A DNA stretch of 64,000 nucleotides. It comes from Rhodopirellula baltica SH 1 (GTDB lineage: Bacteria; Planctomycetota; Planctomycetia; Pirellulales; Pirellulaceae). The position numbers and the translations under genes were made by a program. Position 1 is the first letter of the stretch. Each line of letters starts with the position of its first letter. Positions 18,203 through 26,505 of the stretch are shown piece after piece. The notes beneath the pieces are model-generated. The model was not told where the DNA came from. It did no database searches and was given only the letters and a program-made list of their open reading frames with translations. The stretch lies in the NCBI RefSeq assembly GCF_000196115.1, contig NC_005027.1, forward strand, positions 4,154,001 to 4,218,000, read 5' to 3'.

Positions 18203-19246
18203 ATGTTGTGCTTCAGTCGATGGTCGAACTCAGTGGTGTTCTGGATGGGCATCACAGCCGTGATCTGCGCACCAGGATCGTTCAGTTGGTCGGATGACGA
18301 GATTGACGTGGATCCCACCAAACCCAATCGATTGATTCTGCACGTTTGCAAAATGGACGGGACGCCAATACGACCGCTCGTCGCTGACAAGGCAATCCGG
18401 CATGATCTTGATCGACAGGGAACACCTAACGTTTCACCCGACGGAAAGCGGGTGGCTTACGACGCATGGTCAACGACTCCGACAGATCCAGATCGCGGCC
18501 CCCGGGTGTGTGTTTGCGATTTAGACGGCAAGAATTTCATCGATGTGATCGACGGCTACATGCCTTCCTTCGCGCCCGACAACAAGCGTTTGGTTGTAAG
18601 TCGGCCAGCCGAGTATGCCAAAGCAGACGGCGCCAAAGGCCAATCCATCTGGATTGTGAACTGCGATACCAAAGAGAAAAAGTTAATTGCGGATCAGGGT
18701 GCCTGGGGTGGGCGTTGGTCCGCCGATGGTGCGACGATACTTTTCCAAGGTGGCGTGGATGAGAATGGTGACCCAGTGCCCAAGTCTTGCTTGAGAGTAT
18801 ACGACGTGGCTGCCGAAAAGCCATCTCTACTGTTCCCGCCGGAAGGGTCACCGTTTCAGGAGATTAGCTATCACTTTGCCTGGAGCAAGAGTGACCGTCG
18901 GTTGGCAATCGGAGGTCGGCTGATCGCTGGGCTCGGTGAAGGTGCTCCGAGTTCTGCGACGGTGATCATGAATGCCGACAAGGGCCCTGATTCCGTGATC
19001 ATCATGTTGCCGCCCGCCAATGGGGCTCGCGTATTCGATGGTTTGTCACTCGATTGGCACCCTGACGGGAAGTCCATTCTCAGTACAGGCATGGTGGACA
19101 ACCGATTTGTTCCTGTCGGGTTGTCGACGGATGGCACGGCTTCCGAGATCACGTTCTCTGGCATTCCGGACTCAGTCAACGTACGCGATCCAGCCTACTC
19201 GCCCGACGGGAATCATTTGATCGCATCATTCGGTGCTCGGCCGTAA
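18203..19246 (+). CDS. TolB-like beta-propeller protein, exported
   Basis: The 347-residue protein has an N-terminal hydrophobic stretch (SVVFWMGITAVICAPGSF) and repeated TolB / WD40-like PD40 blades: GTPNVSPDGKRVAYDAW, YMPSFAPDNKRLVVSR, WGGRWSADGATILFQG, LDWHPDGKSILSTG and DPAYSPDGNHLIASF. Each has the S/A-P/A-D-G/N-K core. Such propellers bind proteins or sugars in the envelope. It stands alone, 237 bp from the divergent DUF2891 gene. Confidence 0.78.
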   Translation: MLCFSRWSNSVVFWMGITAVICAPGSFSWSDDEIDVDPTKPNRLILHVCKMDGTPIRPLVADKAIRHDLDRQGTPNVSPDGKRVAYDAWSTTPTDPDRGPRVCVCDLDGKNFIDVIDGYMPSFAPDNKRLVVSRPAEYAKADGAKGQSIWIVNCDTKEKKLIADQGAWGGRWSADGATILFQGGVDENGDPVPKSCLRVYDVAAEKPSLLFPPEGSPFQEISYHFAWSKSDRRLAIGGRLIAGLGEGAPSSATVIMNADKGPDSVIIMLPPANGARVFDGLSLDWHPDGKSILSTGMVDNRFVPVGLSTDGTASEITFSGIPDSVNVRDPAYSPDGNHLIASFGARP

Positions 19247-19337
19247 CCCAAGAGGACCGTTCCGGGTACTCTGCTCCGCGGTTGTCGGCTCCGACCCCAA
19301 CACGCACAACCAGTCGCGGCGCGACGGCAGCCGAAAG

Positions 19338-19358
19338 CCTTGGGCTTTCAACCCAAGG
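19338..19358. other. Short perfect hairpin between the propeller and TIGR04222 genes
   Basis: CCTTGGG (19338-19344) pairs with CCCAAGG (19352-19358) across a 7-nt loop, 92 nt after the propeller gene stop. No T-run follows, so a terminator role is doubtful. The rest of the 236-bp gap shows nothing recognisable except the GGAGG ribosome site before 19483. Confidence 0.45.
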
Positions 19359-19482
19359 TCATCCGTCGACCCCCAAGCCCCCAAATCGGTGAGCATTCAC
19401 CGGCCATTCCGCATCGACAAAATCCTTTTCGCGAGCGCCTCATTTGGGTTGGGTCCGTGCCCTTCTGTGTTGGAGGAACTCA

Positions 19483-21045
19483 ATGATGAAAACAACACAT
19501 GAAAACGTCACGAATGACGCGTTGTGGCAGAAGATTTCTCATTTTCCGATTGGAGGCGAATCAGCGGATTGGACCGCGACTCCGCCCGCTCAAGGCCTCT
19601 CGTTTTCACAACGTTTGGCCCGAGAAAACGATTGGAGCATCCAACACGCCCGTCGCTGCATCGACGAGTACCGAAGGTTTCTGTATCTGGCCGCCACCGC
19701 GGGTCACAGTGTGACTCCATCGGATGCGGTCGATCAAGTTTGGCATCAACACCTGGTCTACACCGAGAACTACTGGGTGGACCTGTGCCAAGACGTTTTG
19801 CCATCACCGCTGCATCACGGACCGACCAAAGGTGGCTCCCAAGAACGGGTGCGATACCAAGACCAATACGAACAGACGCTTGCATCTTATGAGCGGGCAT
19901 TCGGAAGCGTCCCGGTTGAGATTTGGCCGCCGACCGAAGAACGCTTCGCTCAATCGATCTCATCGCGTCGCATTGACCGACGCAAATTCTGGCTGATCCC
20001 CAAGCCAAACCTGACTGGCAAGTCATTGCAAGGGTCGCACCTCGCGATCGCCGGATTGGCAGCGACACCTTTCGCGGCGCTGTTCCCGTTCAACTTGGAC
20101 GGACCAACGTTCTTGGCGTTGTATGGTGCGGCAATCGTGATCGGGCTTGTCTACCTGTTGGTTTGGTTTCACATCACCAACGGTTGGTCTTCCAATCCGT
20201 CGTCGCCTCCCAAACTTGGCTGGGGACAACTGTCGATCCTGGCAGGGGGCAAAAAGCGATTGTTGCAAACAACCTTGGTAGCGTTGCAAAAGCGAGGCAT
20301 CGTCCAGTGCGATCAACACGGATTCACCATGCTTGATCGTGGGGCATTGCAGGCCCAACACGACGACGATCCCGTTGCTGTCAGCGCCATGAAGGTGACC
20401 ACTGACTACCTGGCCTCCAGCAACGCCCCGCAATCGTTCCAACGCTTGCTGGTGGCGATCCATTCCACCGCGACCAATGCCGAATCGCAAATGCGAGAAT
20501 CGGGATTGCTGAGATCGACCGAACAACGCAATCGCTTTCGAGTGGGCGGGTTCAGCGTTGCTGGCATCTTGTTGGCCGTCGGTGGACTCCGGTGCCTGCA
20601 GGGAATCCAAAACGACCGTCCGATTGGGTTTCTTGTTTTGGAAATGATCCTCGCGACGGTTGGGTTGGCGGTCGCGTTTCACATGGCGGGTCATGAGCGT
20701 TTGACATCTCTTGGTAAATCGGTCCAAGAACGATCGCAGCGGAGCTATCCTGAAACGGGGTTGAAGTCCGCTCAACAAACCGACGGAGGCGACTTGGATG
20801 AGTTGCCCAGCTTGGCATGCTGGGGTCCTGCGGTGGCCGCCTATGTGCTCACCGATCCCTCTGAGCTTTTCACCAATGACATGTTGTACGGGGAAGAAAT
20901 CCAGGCTGCCCAAAAAGCGTCCAGCTCAACGGGATGGATTGACTGGAGCAGCAGTGACGGGGGCAGCAGTTTCGACTTCAGCGGTGGTGGGGGCGATGCG
21001 GGCTGTGGAGGCGGATGCGGAGGCTGTGGTGGATGCGGAGGGTGA
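19483..21045 (+). CDS. TIGR04222-like membrane protein with Cys/Gly-rich tail
   Basis: Translation is placed at 19483 because GGAGG (19472-19476) lies six bases upstream; 520 residues result. Residues 50-110 have the conserved IDEYRRFLYLAA and VDQVWHQHLVYTENYW segments seen in TIGR04222 and glycine-rich DUF1399-type proteins. Four likely membrane helices lie around residues 185-235 and 360-415. The C-terminus is SSFDFSGGGGDAGCGGGCGG and then CGGCGG, with four evenly spaced cysteines. The function is unknown. The tail could bind metal or anchor the protein. Confidence 0.75.
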   Translation: MMKTTHENVTNDALWQKISHFPIGGESADWTATPPAQGLSFSQRLARENDWSIQHARRCIDEYRRFLYLAATAGHSVTPSDAVDQVWHQHLVYTENYWVDLCQDVLPSPLHHGPTKGGSQERVRYQDQYEQTLASYERAFGSVPVEIWPPTEERFAQSISSRRIDRRKFWLIPKPNLTGKSLQGSHLAIAGLAATPFAALFPFNLDGPTFLALYGAAIVIGLVYLLVWFHITNGWSSNPSSPPKLGWGQLSILAGGKKRLLQTTLVALQKRGIVQCDQHGFTMLDRGALQAQHDDDPVAVSAMKVTTDYLASSNAPQSFQRLLVAIHSTATNAESQMRESGLLRSTEQRNRFRVGGFSVAGILLAVGGLRCLQGIQNDRPIGFLVLEMILATVGLAVAFHMAGHERLTSLGKSVQERSQRSYPETGLKSAQQTDGGDLDELPSLACWGPAVAAYVLTDPSELFTNDMLYGEEIQAAQKASSSTGWIDWSSSDGGSSFDFSGGGGDAGCGGGCGGCGGCGG

Positions 21046-21154
21046 GAAGGCCTCCACCACTTGCCGCGTGACCAGGCTGCTATCTTGGGAGGAACGCTTG
21101 CGGGAATCCAAACGGCTCTCGCAGACTCGTTCGTCCCATGCACCAGGCCACCTC

Positions 21155-21742
21155 ATGAACCCCGGCACCATCGAGGAACCATCGACTCATCCTTCTTTGC
21201 TCGAACGGGCCCGGTACGGCGACGACGAGGGCTGGCAGATGTTGGTCCAGGTCTACGGTCCGATCGTCTACCGATGGATCCGCCGATGCGGCGCTCAGTC
21301 GGCCGACGCCGCCGACGTGATGCAAGAAACGTTCCTCGCCGTCGCCAAGGCTCTCCCGCGGTTCAACCTGGACCAAACGGGCGCCACTTTTCGCGGATGG
21401 TTGTGGACCATCGCTCGCAACAAACTTCGCGATCGCCAACGTGCCGACCAACGTTCTCCGATCGTGCTTGATGGCGAAACGCTGCAGTGGGCGGAACGAG
21501 AAAGCTCGGATCCGCCCAGCGAACTGGCCGACGACGTGCAGTCGATTCAGAACCGCATGCTGCAAGTTCTGAGGCAATCAACTGATCCCAAGACCTGGCA
21601 GATGTTCTGGCGGACCGCCGTCGAAGGCTGTGATCCAGCGACGGTGGCAGCCGACCTGAACGTCAGCCGGTGGACGGTCTACAAGGCTCGCGCTCGGGTG
21701 CTGCAACGACTGCGAAAAGAATTGGAAGATTTTCATCGCTGA
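21155..21742 (+). CDS. ECF-type sigma-70 factor
   Basis: The ATG at 21155 gives a 195-residue protein; a longer frame from 20798 overlaps the preceding gene and is rejected as a start. Region 2 is clear (ADAADVMQETFLAVAKALPR, FRGWLWTIARNKLRDRQR) and region 4 is the helix-turn-helix DPATVAADLNVSRWTVYKAR. No region 3 is present, as expected for an ECF factor. The next gene, 69 bp downstream, is a kinase that begins with an anti-sigma-like zinc finger, so the sigma factor is probably controlled by it. Confidence 0.92.
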   Translation: MNPGTIEEPSTHPSLLERARYGDDEGWQMLVQVYGPIVYRWIRRCGAQSADAADVMQETFLAVAKALPRFNLDQTGATFRGWLWTIARNKLRDRQRADQRSPIVLDGETLQWAERESSDPPSELADDVQSIQNRMLQVLRQSTDPKTWQMFWRTAVEGCDPATVAADLNVSRWTVYKARARVLQRLRKELEDFHR

Positions 21743-21811
21743 GGTGTCCAATCGCCGCCCATCCAAGCGTTGCGTGGTCAACCAATCGATCCCTCGCACC
21801 GAAAGCCCGTC

Positions 21812-24583
21812 ATGATTGCCACTAGCACCGATTGTCTGAGCGTCGAAGAATTGAACCGTTTGCTCGACGGCCAACTGTCCTCCGACGAGTTCGATTCCGC
21901 ATCCAAGCACGTCGATGAGTGCGAACAATGCCAGTCACGCATCCCAGACAAATGGGACGCGTTGTCTTCGGTTGCAAAAGCCGGTACGGAGGAAGACTCC
22001 GTCCTAGCCGAATCGGCCTGCCAATTCGCGGTCGCACGTTTGATGACCGCCCATATCGCGTCCTCCCACGTATCCGCCGACCTGCCCATCGACCAAATTG
22101 GTCCCTACGAGATCCTGGGGAAACTCGGGCAGGGTGGAATGGGCATGGTCTGTTTGGCTCGCCACAACCGACTGAAACGGCAGTGCGCGATCAAGTTGCT
22201 GCCGCCTCACCGAGTCATGGAACCAGGATGGCTGGATCGTTTCGATCGAGAAATGACAACCATCGCGGCACTCGAACATCCGGGAATTGTTCGTGCCACC
22301 GATGCGGGCACCCATTCCGGTTGGCACTACTTGGTGATGGAACACCTGGACGGAATGGATGTCGGCAAAATCGCCTACCGACTGGGATCACTGCCGGTCG
22401 CGGATGCCTGCGAGATCGCTCGCCAGTCCGCCGTGGCACTGATGCATGTGCACGAAACGGGTTTGATCCATCGCGACGTGAAGCCATCGAACTTGATGCT
22501 CACACGAGACGGAACCGTCAAACTATTGGACCTTGGTTTGGTTCTGGCGGGCGACGATCCGCTGGCCACCGACGACCGGCTGACCACGGTGGGGCACCTG
22601 ATGGGCACCTTGCCCGCGATGTCGCCCGAGCAGTTGCTCGACAGCCGAAAAGTCCAACCAGCGTCCGACATCTATTCGCTCGGCGCGACCCTGTACCGTT
22701 TGATCTCAGGCCGTTGGCCGCATGCAAACGAAGGCGGTCTGGCGGCACGAGTGTTGGCAATCACGAGCGAGTCCAATCGATCAACTCCGCCTCCGTTGAG
22801 CCGTTTGGAACCGTCGGTCGAATCGGAACTGCAAACGTTCGTCGATCAAATGATGCACCGGCAACCTGACCAGCGTCCCAGCGGATCGGTCGTCGCCGAG
22901 CGACTGGCAACTTGGTCCGGCGACGCCAACTTGAAAGCGTTGCTCAAGCGAGCGGAAGCGACCCCGGTGTCCGACGCACCGATCACACCATCATTCTCAC
23001 TGGCAACGAAGCCAGCTTCACCACCACCGGGCGGCGGCAAGCATAACTGGACCGCGTGGTTTGGGCCGTTGGGATGGTTCGCGGCAGCCATCTTGCTGGC
23101 AACGGTCGTGATTCAAATCAAAACCGACAAGGGTCTGGTGACGGTGACCACGGATGGCAAAGACACGCAGGTTGCGGTGGAAAAGAACGACGAAGATTCA
23201 ACGGAAGATACCGTATTACCCTCAGCCGAGAAATCGCTGGCGATAGGTCTCGAATCAACTGACGGCGAGAAGATTTATCTCGGCGAAAATCTCGATTATT
23301 GGCTGGTAGTCTTCCGTCGCGAACAACAAATGGAACGTATCGGCCAAGCCATGCGAGCGGTTGAGTTGCTGTCTCGCAACACGCCCAAACGCGAAGAAGC
23401 CGCTCGAGTCACGTTGGAGTTGGCAAATGAGTACGGGACTCAAATCATTGATGACACTCCAGACCAAAATGGAGGCGGCTTTGGGGGACAAAGCCCTCCG
23501 AACCAACGTTTCATGGGCTATCTGACGCAAACCTTTGACAACTACCTTCCAACCCCTGGCCTTCGACCACTCGGCGAGACGCTGGTGGATGGTAATGAGA
23601 AGGCTAAAATCGCAGCCATCACGTTGCTCAACCAGTATCTTTCAGGCGTCCAAGGGAACACTTTTTACGCAGAGCGAGAGGAATCCGTGACTGAATTTTT
23701 CAGTCAGTCTGGAGCGACCGTCGATGGCCGATCGAAAACAGAGACTTTGCTTCAACAGCTCGGAAAAGCTTCCGACGACTTAAGGATGTCGGCTTCGAAG
23801 GCTAGTCACGAAGACCGCTCCATGAACAATGCTGCGGGAGAGGCCTACTACGCTCGCCTGTCAGCTTGGTCAGTTGCCATGCGGATTGTAAAGATGACCG
23901 GCCCGCATACTGCAACTCCAAATTGGATCGCCGAATACGTCCAAGAACAGGTCGATGAGGCGGTTGCTGTTTACGAACAACGTGAGATCGATCCAGACAC
24001 AAGGCAAACCAAATGGGACTACACCAATCCCAATGCAGCCTACGGTTTTTCAATGGGCGGTTTCGGCGGAGGCTCGCAAATGATCACCAGCCCGACTGCC
24101 CCTGACTGGCTGTTGTCGCGTGAACTGATCATTTCGGCAATCGAAATGCAAAGGGAAGGTCGGCTCGATTTACCTATCCAGTTCGCAGCAGAGACGCTGG
24201 CCCATCCGAGTTTTAATTGGTATCCATTGGAAGGCGGAACACTTGACGACGTGGTTCAGACATTGACGGCGATTGATCCTAAAGCTCCTTTTCTGATTGC
24301 ATTTCATCTCGACCGAAGCTTCCAAGAAATGGATCGCCAATACCAAGCCAGCCAGAACGCCGAATGGCTTCGTCCGCTGACGTTTCTTCGCCAACGTCTC
24401 CAGGAAGGACTGGCATCCGTCTACACCACTCACGTCGAACAACCCAAACAGGCCCACGATCGACTCGGACGGTTGGTCAACTCATTGCCAAAGCTGTCGT
24501 CACTCCAACTCACCACCGACCACGACAAAGACTTCTGGCTCTCCATGCTAAACGACCTCAAACAGCGATCCGAAAGCGAGTGA
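21812..24583 (+). CDS. Zinc-finger Ser/Thr protein kinase, membrane-anchored
   Basis: The 923-residue protein starts at 21812. Residues 9-43 look like an anti-sigma zinc finger (His33, Cys37, Cys40: HVDECEQC). The kinase domain spans about 98-365: LGKLGQGGMGMV, Lys128 (CAIKLL), HRDVKPSN (Asp222) and DLG at 240-242 in place of the usual DFG. One membrane helix follows (WFAAAILLATVVIQI, about 418-433). The extracytoplasmic part of about 490 residues has no fold I recognise and includes Gly-rich patches. With the ECF factor it forms a sigma-kinase signalling pair of the type common in Planctomycetes. The sensed signal is unknown. Confidence 0.9.
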   Translation: MIATSTDCLSVEELNRLLDGQLSSDEFDSASKHVDECEQCQSRIPDKWDALSSVAKAGTEEDSVLAESACQFAVARLMTAHIASSHVSADLPIDQIGPYEILGKLGQGGMGMVCLARHNRLKRQCAIKLLPPHRVMEPGWLDRFDREMTTIAALEHPGIVRATDAGTHSGWHYLVMEHLDGMDVGKIAYRLGSLPVADACEIARQSAVALMHVHETGLIHRDVKPSNLMLTRDGTVKLLDLGLVLAGDDPLATDDRLTTVGHLMGTLPAMSPEQLLDSRKVQPASDIYSLGATLYRLISGRWPHANEGGLAARVLAITSESNRSTPPPLSRLEPSVESELQTFVDQMMHRQPDQRPSGSVVAERLATWSGDANLKALLKRAEATPVSDAPITPSFSLATKPASPPPGGGKHNWTAWFGPLGWFAAAILLATVVIQIKTDKGLVTVTTDGKDTQVAVEKNDEDSTEDTVLPSAEKSLAIGLESTDGEKIYLGENLDYWLVVFRREQQMERIGQAMRAVELLSRNTPKREEAARVTLELANEYGTQIIDDTPDQNGGGFGGQSPPNQRFMGYLTQTFDNYLPTPGLRPLGETLVDGNEKAKIAAITLLNQYLSGVQGNTFYAEREESVTEFFSQSGATVDGRSKTETLLQQLGKASDDLRMSASKASHEDRSMNNAAGEAYYARLSAWSVAMRIVKMTGPHTATPNWIAEYVQEQVDEAVAVYEQREIDPDTRQTKWDYTNPNAAYGFSMGGFGGGSQMITSPTAPDWLLSRELIISAIEMQREGRLDLPIQFAAETLAHPSFNWYPLEGGTLDDVVQTLTAIDPKAPFLIAFHLDRSFQEMDRQYQASQNAEWLRPLTFLRQRLQEGLASVYTTHVEQPKQAHDRLGRLVNSLPKLSSLQLTTDHDKDFWLSMLNDLKQRSESE

Positions 24584-24621
24584 CGGCGTTGGCCATAATC
24601 TCCCCGACGAAGACTGTTTCA

Positions 24622-24705
24622 GGAACGCTGATCGCACACTAATCCCCGGGGTAATCCGCCCCAATTTACAACCATTAGTGTGCGATGAGAGAAGATCAGT
24701 GTTCC
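24622..24705. repeat. Dispersed inverted repeat, copy B
   Basis: The left arm 24622-24643 begins GGAACGCTGATC and ends GCACACTAAT. The right arm 24674-24705 begins ATTAGTGTGC and ends GATCAGTGTTCC. They match as an inverted repeat except that the left arm lacks about 10 internal nt. It lies in the 364-bp gap after the kinase gene, about 200 bp from copy C. Confidence 0.75.
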
Positions 24706-24835
24706 CCCACTTCCAACACCTCAGCAACATATCATTCCCCTAGACAACCAGACGTGAAGCAGCAAACAACAACGGTACATCTCAGCAACAAGGGCTCTCG
24801 AGATCACCTTCGATCTCCTGCCGGACGAATATAAA

Positions 24836-24929
24836 GAACACTAATCGACGCTAATCGCACACTAATTTCGAAGGCAATTACGCTCTCAGTTCACAACGAT
24901 TAGTGTGCGATGAGAGAAGATTAGTGTTC
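24836..24929. repeat. Dispersed inverted repeat, copy C
   Basis: The 31-nt arms 24836-24866 and 24899-24929 share GAACACTAATC at the outer end and ATCGCACACTAAT at the inner end, with a variable 6-7-nt centre; the loop is 32 nt. The right arm of copy C is nearly identical to that of copy B, including the core GTGTGCGATGAGAGAAGAT. It ends 18 nt from the stop of the GxxExxY gene. The stretch between B and C (24706-24835) shows no gene. Confidence 0.8.
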
Positions 24930-24947
24930 CCCCCGGCGTCCACCATC

Positions 24948-25349
24948 TCAATGACTTCGTTGGGTTTGCAAATCATCGATCACGAATCGCTTCCATTCCA
25001 AGTCACCCTTCTTTCCAAAGTTGATGAGGTAACCAACTCGTTTCCGGGCGATTCGCATGTAGTTGAATAACTGAGCTTCATGATCAGGGCAAAGTTCTTT
25101 CAAAGCCTTCAGCTCGACCACGATTCCTCCGAAAGCCAGCAAGTCTGGGCGGTACTTCGGAGTAAGAAGGTGTCCCTTGAAATACACACGCAGTTCAGTT
25201 TGAGCAACAAATGAGATCCCCCTCAATCCGAGCTCCACCTCCAAAGCGGACTGATAGATTTCCTCTGCCATTCCATAGCCAAGTTGGTTGTAGACCTCGA
25301 ATGCGGCCCCCATCAGGTCGTAGCCTTCTTGCTTGAACATGAATCCCAC
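24948..25349 (-). CDS. GxxExxY protein (PD-(D/E)XK nuclease-like fold)
   Basis: The 133-residue protein has the family signature GMAEEIY (G-x-x-E-x-x-Y), preceded by AAFEVYNQLGY. Later come YRPDLLAF and VVELKAL, which fit the Asp...Glu-x-Lys catalytic triad of PD-(D/E)XK nucleases, and the end LINFGKKGDLEWKRFV is typical of the family. The length is normal (about 125-135). The biological role is not established. Its 3' end abuts dispersed repeat copy C. Confidence 0.88.
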   Translation of the reverse strand: MGFMFKQEGYDLMGAAFEVYNQLGYGMAEEIYQSALEVELGLRGISFVAQTELRVYFKGHLLTPKYRPDLLAFGGIVVELKALKELCPDHEAQLFNYMRIARKRVGYLINFGKKGDLEWKRFVIDDLQTQRSH

Positions 25350-25440
25350 CTAGAAACTGCGGATCGCACGGTTCCCTTGGCCCTCGAACCTCAAGCGTGC
25401 GTCCGAAACGCCTTCGGTCAGAAGTCTTCACGTCAATCTA

Positions 25441-26505
25441 TCAAATCACCCGACCTTGTTCTGGCAGCACCTTTTGGAGTTGCTCGATGGCGGTGGGAGA
25501 GTTGACTGACAGAGCGGTTGGTATTTGAAGTGGCAGGGTCACCGATCCATCGCCGCGGATGACCATCGAGTTCGTCCAAGGATTCGCGGGCATGAATGCT
25601 TTCGCATGCTCCGCGCCAGGGTCACATCCACCAATCTGCAGATCGACCGAACGATCGCCGGACATTCGATGGCCGATCCCCGCCAACCGAATCACGGGAG
25701 TGGAATCGGTCTCTGAATCAGACACCATCGACGCAAGTGATTCATTGGTCTGCCAAGCATGCACGCTTCGCAGAGTCGCCGCGAGATCCAAGGTCACGCA
25801 AACACACCGAGCCGAACCGTTGCGGCGGCGAGTGATTCTCGCGACCATCGCGGCGGTCATCTCAGCTTCCTCCGCATCAAACGCTCCCGGACCGATCACG
25901 ATTGCCGCGTACGCGCTTTCGTGAAAATGCTTCGCCCGGGTTTGAGACTCAGAACCTGGTTCCGTCGCTTCCAGGTGCTCGATCGCATGGTGCATCCGAC
26001 CAGCAAAATCGGCGGTCCAGCGTTCCCAACGTTTCACCTGTCGCTTACCATCCGCTGCACTGGAGACAGCGGACTCCAAACGCAGTTTTTCTTCCAAACG
26101 AGGCCAAGCCGGATCGACTTCACCAATCAACCAAACCAAATCGGCATGCGTGACGACTTCAGAAAGTGTTGCGGCAACGATCCCGTCACGTCGCGTGACC
26201 GTTCCAATGGCCTGGAGGGACGAATCCGATTCGATTTCAACTTCGATTGCCCCGTCGGATTGCCATTGGACCAACTGCCGAGCCGCCACCAAATCCACAC
26301 CCGAAGTGATCACGCGAATGGGTTGCTTGTCGGCAGCGATCCGGGCCAACGTCGCCTTGTCCGTGCGAGCCACTTGGTTCACCAACGAACCCGCCGACTC
26401 AGCGATCTCGCACCTGTTTGCCTGAACCGATCCGTCCGCGTTCACCACGACATCGTCGCAGTGCAGTGGACAGAGCGGACAAACAACACGAGACGGTTCG
26501 CTCAC
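25441..26505 (-). CDS. Formylmethanofuran dehydrogenase subunit B-like protein
   Basis: The 354-residue protein starts MSEPSRVVCPLCPLHCDDV (Cys9, Cys12, Cys16) like FwdB/FhcB proteins. ITSGVDLVAARQLVQWQ and ADLVWLIGEVDPAWPR also fit. In Planctomycetes these proteins belong to the formyltransferase/hydrolase complex of tetrahydromethanopterin-linked C1 metabolism, where the B subunit has lost redox function. It is shorter than typical FhcB (about 430 residues), and no fhcA, fhcC or fhcD gene is nearby. Its start overlaps the stop of the HemD-HemE gene by ATGA, so the two are translationally coupled. Confidence 0.72.
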   Translation of the reverse strand: MSEPSRVVCPLCPLHCDDVVVNADGSVQANRCEIAESAGSLVNQVARTDKATLARIAADKQPIRVITSGVDLVAARQLVQWQSDGAIEVEIESDSSLQAIGTVTRRDGIVAATLSEVVTHADLVWLIGEVDPAWPRLEEKLRLESAVSSAADGKRQVKRWERWTADFAGRMHHAIEHLEATEPGSESQTRAKHFHESAYAAIVIGPGAFDAEEAEMTAAMVARITRRRNGSARCVCVTLDLAATLRSVHAWQTNESLASMVSDSETDSTPVIRLAGIGHRMSGDRSVDLQIGGCDPGAEHAKAFMPANPWTNSMVIRGDGSVTLPLQIPTALSVNSPTAIEQLQKVLPEQGRVI

